A stretch of 64,000 bases of DNA from Parathielavia appendiculata (lineage: Eukaryota > Ascomycota > Sordariomycetes > Sordariales > Chaetomiaceae), in contig NW_026944221.1 of the NCBI RefSeq assembly GCF_033297405.1, positions 62,001 through 126,000 on the forward strand, in the 5' to 3' direction. The translations under genes were made by a program, and so were the position numbers. Under the pieces are notes generated by a model, which was not told the origin of the DNA, searched no databases, and saw nothing but the letters and a program-made list of their open reading frames with translations. Shown piece after piece: positions 57,507 through 64,000 of the stretch (position 1 is its first letter; the number at the start of each line of letters is the position of its first letter).

Positions 57507-59393
57507 ATGCCTATGTTCCGCTTCTGGGCGGCCGACTCGAGGGGAAGCGACAAGACAGCAGAGGGGCACCATCAGCTGCCAGTCTACGCCGACCCTGTCG
57601 CTTCTGACCCTTCAGGACTTGCGACACCCATATCTCCGAAGAAGCGGCGGCCAAGCTTCGTCGACACCACTGCCTGCGCATATTCGTCAGACAAGCGCAT
57701 CAAGACAGAGCAGCATGGCGATTTGCCCTCCCCGGTGTCTGCGTCGCCGGATCTTGAGGAGACGTTCTCGCTGCGTAGAGGCAACATGGCGTTCGATCTC
57801 GAGGCGGCAAGGGAGGCGATTCAGATGCAGTTTGGGCTTGAGATACTTCTGAAGCACGACGAACTCCGGCTCATCAACCAAGAGCTGGCCCGGTGCCAGG
57901 TTGCTCTGGAGCAGCTGCGGCGCTGCCACCTGATTCCTTATCCTGCTCAGTGTCCCACCCCTAGCCAGATGCTGGACATCAGCAGCGGCAAGGGCCCTGC
58001 CTTGCAATCGAATCGTGGCGAGCCTGTGCCAAAATGGGCGCCGCCTTTTGGTGTTGTCGAAGGGCCTTATGCACGCCATTATGCTAAGTGGCTGATACCC
58101 GATCCCATGTTTGACGGTGTTCAACCGGAGCCTCGAGGCTTCGCGGATACTGGGCGGGCTAGAAATGCGGCGGAAGGTAGGACGACTCGAAGCAGCATCT
58201 CGGACGCCGTGGGCCCTGGTAAACACCGGCTGGCCCGCGGCACAGCAGGTCAGAGACTACAAGCGCTATTCAGTGGATACCCGCAGCCGAAGGACAAGCA
58301 GTCGCCCTGCACTGTCAAGCGCTCTAATGGCGTCACAGTGAAGCTTGTGTGCATCGACTGTCACAGATGGGACTTCTCTAGCACCCAAGGTTTCATCAAC
58401 CATTGCCGCATTGCCCACAAGAGGGATTACAAGAGTCACGAGGAGGCTGCTATTCATTGCGGACATCCTATTGAGGTAGACGACAGCGGCGCTATCCTTG
58501 GCGATGACCGCAAGGCTCCTGCTGCCGCACCGTCCGGCTTGGTTCACCCCTTGGCGCGTTCCGAGAACATCTCGGAGCAGCAAGCGTACAGAGACCTTCT
58601 CTCTCGTATCCGTGCATCTCTTGAACTTTACAAGGCCGGTAAGCTACCAGGGGTGAGCAGCATCCCCGGCGTCCCGGCTTCCTCGCAAGCCCCATCTTTC
58701 GAGTCTTGCCAGGTCTTCGAAGGGTCCTCAGACGTTCCTTATCTGTCGCAACTGATGCGAAAGAGGAAGCTGGGCGGGAACCTCAGGGAGCGAGTGAAGG
58801 ACGCGAAGATAAAGGTGGACCTGGAGTTGCTGTCTGCTGGACAAGACTCGGATGCGGATGATGCGACCGCGCTGCAGGGCGGTGCTGCGCCAGCCAAGTC
58901 CTTCGCCGCCACCGCACGCACGCCGGCTGCGATGAGAATGCCGTCGAGGGCTACCGTGTCGCCTTCTCAGCCGCCAGCCGCGCACCGAGCCGCTAGCCAG
59001 AAGAGTCACCACACGGCGGACCTCGAGTCGCCTAAGCTTCCCGAGACCCCCATGTACGATGTCGAGATGGATGTGGACATGAGTCCCAACACCATGACTA
59101 GCAACAACGCGCCATCGCTGGTTAGTGACGATGGGGAGTACGATGACTCGGATGACGGGTCGGCTTCGGACACTAGTGACGTCATGGGAGCAGAGTCTGT
59201 TTCCGACGTGGCCGAGATCAACATCGACGACGATAGCGACGCCAGGGAAGACACGCCGCGACCGGTATCGGCCCGCCGCCGCACATCCGCCAGCAAGGCC
59301 GTCAAGCTGAAGAAGGAAGAGAGCAGACATGTCACATTTGTGAGCCCAACGCCCGTACCCCCCAAGACGAGGGGAAGGCGGAAGAAGATTTGA
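57507..59393 (+). CDS. AHC1-like subunit of the ADA histone acetyltransferase complex
   Basis: A single exon of 628 residues from the ATG at 57507 (MPMFRFWAADSRG; a second ATG is two codons on). The N-terminal third has a Ser/Pro-rich segment with a nuclear-type SPKKRRPSF motif, then a helical stretch (FDLEAAREAIQMQFGLEILLKHDELRLINQELARCQ) that may be a coiled coil. A C2H2-like zinc finger near residues 280-310 reads KLVCIDCHRWDFSSTQGFINHCRIAHKRDY and ends at a conserved EEAAIHCGHPIE, the signature I associate with the AHC1 zinc finger. The C-terminal half is acidic and Ser-rich (DDGEYDDSDDGSASDTSD), ending in a basic tail (RGRRKKI). In yeast Ahc1 is specific to the ADA form of the Gcn5 acetyltransferase. 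The identification is from memory of the finger pattern. Confidence 0.78.
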   Translation: MPMFRFWAADSRGSDKTAEGHHQLPVYADPVASDPSGLATPISPKKRRPSFVDTTACAYSSDKRIKTEQHGDLPSPVSASPDLEETFSLRRGNMAFDLEAAREAIQMQFGLEILLKHDELRLINQELARCQVALEQLRRCHLIPYPAQCPTPSQMLDISSGKGPALQSNRGEPVPKWAPPFGVVEGPYARHYAKWLIPDPMFDGVQPEPRGFADTGRARNAAEGRTTRSSISDAVGPGKHRLARGTAGQRLQALFSGYPQPKDKQSPCTVKRSNGVTVKLVCIDCHRWDFSSTQGFINHCRIAHKRDYKSHEEAAIHCGHPIEVDDSGAILGDDRKAPAAAPSGLVHPLARSENISEQQAYRDLLSRIRASLELYKAGKLPGVSSIPGVPASSQAPSFESCQVFEGSSDVPYLSQLMRKRKLGGNLRERVKDAKIKVDLELLSAGQDSDADDATALQGGAAPAKSFAATARTPAAMRMPSRATVSPSQPPAAHRAASQKSHHTADLESPKLPETPMYDVEMDVDMSPNTMTSNNAPSLVSDDGEYDDSDDGSASDTSDVMGAESVSDVAEINIDDDSDAREDTPRPVSARRRTSASKAVKLKKEESRHVTFVSPTPVPPKTRGRRKKI

Positions 59394-60584
59394 GCACCTG
59401 TCACCGGCCGCGCTGGATGCCCGACCACACTGCTTCTATAAAAGAGGAGGCATTTACACACTATACACATTTTTAATAAGATTGAAGTATCCGGAATATT
59501 ATCGAAGCCCTCTGCTCTGGATTCCCACGACCTTCGTCTCCTCCCTGAAAAGGCGGATGGGGTATGCTTCATGACAGAACACACACCTTGTACTACAACA
59601 AAACCATGGTTGACCAGGAAGCAATTCCCAACCTTGTACCCTGGCTGGGACAAAGGCCAAAGAAAGGAAAGATATGAGATACTTGTACCAATGGGTTTCT
59701 AGCGTTTTGGTTTGTTTTTGCGAGGACATGGCTTATGAGTTTCTGGTTTCGGCTCTGAGTGCGGCAAGGCAAAGGTGCTGAATGGAAGGCTCTTTTCTCG
59801 GCCGGTGTTTTGCATTTGGATTTAGTTCGGCAACTGCCTGTGTCACTCGAAGTTACAATTGCTGTATTAAACTCTCTCACCAGTTGTTTTGCTTCTAGCG
59901 GGAGGATTATGAATAGAATGACGGGATGGGGTGTATTTGCTTTGCGCTGACAAGAGTACCGTTATGAGCTGTGGTGTCTTCCGTGTGGCCTGCGTGCTGC
60001 GTGCGGGTAGTGGTTTTACCAGTCAATGCAGTGATGCCAGTGCACGTTGGGAAGTGGAACAGTGACGTTGGTTTTAACTTGACTTGTGAGGTACGCGTGG
60101 TACGATACAAAGTACGGAACGAGACGATCCCAAAGAATCACCATCTCCACCGAAGGGCTTAAGGGGGAATGGACCTCCTTGGCTTATACTATAACTCGGG
60201 GCCAAAAGGCTTGTAGGGCCCTTATTACTAATTGGCTGGGTTATACTGTGTCTAGTAGGGATCCCGATGTGTCCGTTACAGACCAACGAATACCTCGCAC
60301 CCTAAGTTGACACTACATGTAGCTGGAGGTTGACGGCACCCCGTCCCGTTTCCTTCTAAAAAGAGACAAGCCGTAGTTCTGTTGCCATTCATCCATCTTT
60401 TCTCACCCTTTCCGGCAACACTTCCACAAAGTAAAGTATACACGTGTAGTAGTAACTTCGGGAAGTCGAGATAATTGGTACATACAACCGTCAGAGCTGC
60501 TCCGTCAGTATTTCACCCCCCTTAGTACAGCCAATCTGGGCGAAGCCAGGTAGCCTCATCCCCTGGGTAGCACTCGTGCATTCT
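59394..60584. other. Intergenic region
   Basis: 3' flank of AHC1 and 3' flank of the decayed C2H2 gene. AT-rich patches near 59460 fit a 3' UTR. No gene-like frame. Confidence 0.45.
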
Positions 60585-61226
60585 TCAGAACTCGACAGCA
60601 TCGGCACAGTGTCCACACCGCCCGCACTCTTTATCGCAAAGAAGCCAGTTTTGATCGCCGTACATGTCGGAGCCTCCACCATAGCCGCCTCATGGTCGTC
60701 GGGAATGATTTGCTTGAGCAGACTGACTATTGTCATCGTTGGAAGATGAGTCGTTGTGGTCATCAAAAGAATCATGACGATCCTCAGCATTGCTGTTGCC
60801 AGTGGTGTGGTCTGGAACTGAGACGGACACGGAGGGTATGATTGTAGGTGTTGGGCCTGGTTCCTGACTGATGATGGCTCAATGTGCTATAAACGAGATT
60901 TTAGCAGTCGGACTGAGACTGGATTGGATTATGCCTTGTAAACATCTTACAACTACATGCACTGGAGTCGGCGTGAGATTCGCCCAAGCCAACATCGTCG
61001 CATGCGTTGCCGAGTTTTAATGCTGGACTACAGCGTGCTTGCTCCCAGACCTTCGCCAGCACAGGTCGCAGCTAAACATGGTATTATGAGACGGTGCATC
61101 GCGATGCTGTTCCATGGTTCTCTGACTGCAAAATCTCTGGTCGCATTTGGGGCACAAGTGCGGTTTGCGTGATGCTGAGGTTTTGGAGCCGAAGGGCTTG
61201 GTGCAGATTGGGCATTGATGTGCCAT
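60585..61226 (-). pseudogene. Small C2H2 zinc-finger gene with two premature stops
   Basis: Start ATG at 61226: MAHQCPICTKPFGS, then a good finger (CPKCDQRFCSQRTMEQH with a second His five residues on) and a third finger CDLCWRRSGSKHAVVQH. A TAA at 61017-61019 follows that last His; reading past it gives the next His after QNSAT, completing C-x2-C-x12-H-x5-H. Beyond an intron (donor GTAAGA near 60949, probable CAG acceptor near 60879) the same frame continues as a Ser/Asp-rich segment, meets TGA at 60690-60692, then gives GGYGGGSDMYGDQNWLLCDK and a Cys/His-rich end (CGRCGHC), with a final TGA at 60585-60587. Both inner stops fit single C-to-T changes (CAA to TAA, CGA to TGA). The intact part may still make a 69-residue protein. 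Confidence 0.65.
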
Positions 61227-61928
61227 GATGGGTATCGAACTATATCAGTTGGCTCCTGGGGTGTGGAGCGTGTGAGTTAACCTTGGAGGGGTCTTATTGT
61301 GAGGCGTGGGATAAGTACTGTACTAATAACCCCACTTCTCTTCTGTCTGTTACTACGCCTACAAGGAAACGAGCAAACGGATGTTGTGATTTGCTGTACG
61401 GATAGTAGGGACAAAACCTGAGCATATGGGGCGGTGGTGTAGCGCTAAGAAACTACAAAGATCTCCCATGCCGAGCTTCGTGGCGAGCCCTGAAGCCGTC
61501 ATCGACACATATACTACGGGCAGATATTGCCGAGTTGTTGGAGATAGTGAGGTGAGGTGAGCAAGTGATGATTAAATCTACCGAAGCACCTACCCTCGTA
61601 CTTCAAGCTATCGATCGTTCCGGCCGGTCATATCTGATCCAGCCCCTCCAAGCTGGCAGACCTAGGAGTTGATGAGTTTGTAGCATCACACAACTAGCTA
61701 CTTTCTCTTTCAGAAAAGCGGCAGCTTCAACACAGTCCGACCAAATGTGTCAAGACTATATGTGCTCTTATCATACATGCCCTCCCTCGAGCTAAGATGT
61801 CAGCTCCTCTTCCCCAGTAGCCACCCTCTCCGATTCTATTTGGAGAGAGCAACCGTCGATAGCAACCCGATGTAGCAGCACCTCCTCCCCTCCTCGAATG
61901 GGACAACAGCAGGTTCCTTGTAACCTCC
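61227..61928. other. Intergenic region
   Basis: Upstream flank of the C2H2 pseudogene and 3' flank of RTF1. No gene-like frame except shadows. Confidence 0.5.
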
Positions 61929-64000
61929 TCAGTCAATCTCGACGTCGATATCCAGATCCAGCGCCCCAATAATCTCATCGTCCATGAGGGGCTTATGAAT
62001 GACGGGTATGCGCGCCTTGTCCTGGCTGCGCTGCAGCTCCTGCAGCTTGACAATATGCGGCAGCACCGTCTTGTTAGGCGTGCCGTTGCCATTACCATTC
62101 CCATTAGCAGTGACCGCCGGCGTGCTGGTGCCGCTCGCAGCCCCGTCGCCCTGTTGTTTCTGTTGTTGTTGTTGTTGTTGAGGCTGCTCGCTCCCCGGCC
62201 GGGAAGAGGAGGCCAGGCGCATCTCGATCTCACGGGCGCGGGCGCGCTCCGCCAGCTGGGCCTTGCGGACGTTTTCTGCGTTCTTGCGGCGATTCTCAGC
62301 ATTCAACAGTGCGAGCTTCTCCTGCTGGGTCGGGCCTCGGTTCTCGGACGCCTTTTTCTTGGCCGAGTTGAGCGAGGTGCGGAAGGCGAGGCGCGGGATC
62401 TCGAGGTTGTCGAGCTTTTCTTGCAGGCGGGCGGCGGCCTCCTCGTCGCCGCGGGCGCGCGCCATGTCGAGCTGCTTGGTCAGCTGGTCGCGCTCGACGC
62501 CGCTGTACTTGATATGCAGCGCGTTCTGGCGCTTGAGCTTCTCGGAGAGTTCCTGCTCGGTCCAGGTGCGGTTGATCAGGCTGTTGATGTCCCCGATCTT
62601 GTTGACCAGCTCGGGCTTGGTGGGTATGGGCACGCCCTCGGACAGGCACACTTGCTTGTAACGGTTCCATTCTGCATCGGTGAAGCCGCGGTCGGAGCAG
62701 GTGATGAATGGCCATTCCCTCTGCGCCTTGCCATGGGCGGCTTTGACGTAGAGGTCCACAACGATTTGGTGCCCGGTGCGATCAGTGATAGCGTAGGGAC
62801 GACCTTGGTTGAAACCTGAACAATGTCAGCTACGTGATTGTGCAGGGGGGACCCTCAAACTCGGTTTACCCTTGATAACAGCCATGCGATAGACGTCCTG
62901 CCGAGTTGTCGGGTCGGGACCGATGTTGATGCGGACATAGCAGCCGGTGATGGCTTTCTCGAAGCCAGGATAAAAGCAGACTTCGGCGAAGCGCGTCCGG
63001 CCGAGGCGGATGCGTTCGACATCGCGCAGCTCAGCAGGCGGCGCTCCTCTGGGCTCGGGGGTTCTGGACTTTTGCCTGGACTCCCTGCGCCAGTCGATAT
63101 CACTGTCGCGGTCGACAGGGCTGCGGCTATGACGATACGACGGGGAGCGTTGCCTGCGGAGGTCGTTCTCACGCTCCCTCTGCTCCTTGCGGTTGCTGCG
63201 CTCCTCTCTCGCACGGCGGAGGGTGTCCATCTTATCACTGCTCTCGCCGGCCTTGGTCCGGGCGCGCGACGACTTGCGCGAGGCATCCTCCAGGTCGGCG
63301 GCGCTGGCCTTGCGCTTCTTGCTGTCCTTCTCCTGGTTGACCTTGAGCTGGCGCAGCATCCTGTTCTGGCGGACGCGCTCGTTCTCCTCTCTGCGCTCGG
63401 CAAGAATCTGCTCGCGCTCAATCTCGCGCATGCTCATGATGCGGGCCTTTTCCTCATGGCTCTTGAAGAGGCCCTCGACGGGGTACTGGTTCATGTCTTC
63501 ATCGACATCCCGCGCGCGGTTCGGGAGGGCATCTGAGTCGGAATCCGACTCGTCCATGGGAGCCGACATCTGCGAGCTCGGCGAGGCCGGAGGAGAAGAT
63601 CTGGGCAACGCCGTCATGGTTAGCATACGGATTATGAGACCCATTGGCGATCAACTATTCGTAAACGCGCAATAAGCTAGGGACAGACGAGATTGTAGTG
63701 CTGCCTTTGGGGATGAGTAGTGAAGCAAATTTGCGAAAATTGGAGAGCAAAGGTGGTGTGGAAGAACGAGAGAGTGACAGAGAGAGGTTGAGGGGGAAGC
63801 AGCGAAATCAAGAAGCTGTTCTGGGTTCAATTTGTTGCAGGTTTCCCTATCCCTCGCGCCCATTCAACAATAAGTTTTCCTTCACAATAGCATGCGAGCG
63901 CAATGAATAGAGAGCAATGAAGAGGGGCACAACTCACGCCTGTCCCTCCTCGTCCGACTCATCGTCACTCCTGCTAGCACGCCTCCTTGCTTTGTTTGAG
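61929..64000 (-). CDS. RTF1: RNA polymerase-associated protein RTF1 (Paf1 complex), 5' end beyond window
   Basis: Minus-strand exons read are 62815-61929, 63600-62870 and 63938 to the right edge; more 5' exon must lie beyond 64000. RTF1 joins the Paf1 complex in the nucleus and recruits Bre1-dependent H2B ubiquitination and Chd1. The edge exon gives an acidic stretch (SRSDDESDEEGQA) typical of the N-terminus. Then come MDESDSDSD, EGLFKSHEEKARIMSMREIEREQILAERREE (conserved histone-modification-region type) and a Ser/Arg-rich basic part. The Plus3 domain begins at LRDVERIRLGRTRFAEVCFYPGFEKAITGCYVRINIG and ends in the last exon with FNQGRPYAITDRTGHQIVVDLYVKAAHGKAQREWPFI. A coiled-coil-like region, a short Gln run and a conserved end (RIPVIHKPLMDDEIIGALDLDIDVEID) follow. 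The 337-nt intron at 63601-63937 is well supported: GCTAACC branch, CCCAG acceptor. Confidence 0.93.

Overview
This window is nuclear DNA from a filamentous ascomycete. The gene set (ISWI, Tctex-type dynein light chain, VTC1, a CFEM-like GPI protein, an AHC1-like ADA subunit), short introns of 50-100 nt with GT..AG ends and RCTRAY-like branch sites, GC-rich exons and TA-rich decayed retrotransposons with RIP-like changes all point to Sordariomycetes, probably Sordariales. Identifications rest on motifs read by eye and on family knowledge; no database search was run. Where several exons are listed, the junctions were read from frame and splice consensus.

Layout, left to right. 1-17.7 kb: ferric reductase (+), a CBM48 CRP1/Mdg1-like protein (+), an RNF10/Mag2-like RING protein (+), a small disordered protein (+), a secreted GPI-anchored cysteine-rich protein (-), a frameshifted voltage-gated proton channel gene (-) and a HAPSTR1-like protein (-). 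18.4-25.2 kb: a transposon island with a 985-bp assembly gap, at least three same-orientation LINE copies, two solo LTRs with target-site duplications, two small TIR elements with 5-bp duplications and a long inverted repeat. 25.7-41.1 kb: ISWI ATPase (+), eIF3i (-), C1-THF synthase (+) and a large C2H2 / fungal-specific-domain transcription factor (-). 41.1-46.9 kb: a stretch of about 5.8 kb without a convincing gene. 46.9-64 kb: choline-phosphate cytidylyltransferase (-), F-box protein (-), Tctex-type dynein light chain (-) divergent from VTC1 (+), an Alba-like protein (-) divergent from AHC1 (+), a C2H2 gene with two premature stops (-), and RTF1 (-), whose 5' end runs off the right edge.

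Most genes are unrelated housekeeping functions: chromatin and transcription (ISWI, AHC1, RTF1), translation (eIF3i, the Mag2-like ligase), lipid, one-carbon, iron and polyphosphate metabolism. I see no secondary-metabolite cluster or other co-functional operon-like unit. The most unusual features are the two decayed genes (proton channel and C2H2 protein), both otherwise recognisable along their length, and the nested transposon island with its palindromic, peptide-conserving repeat.
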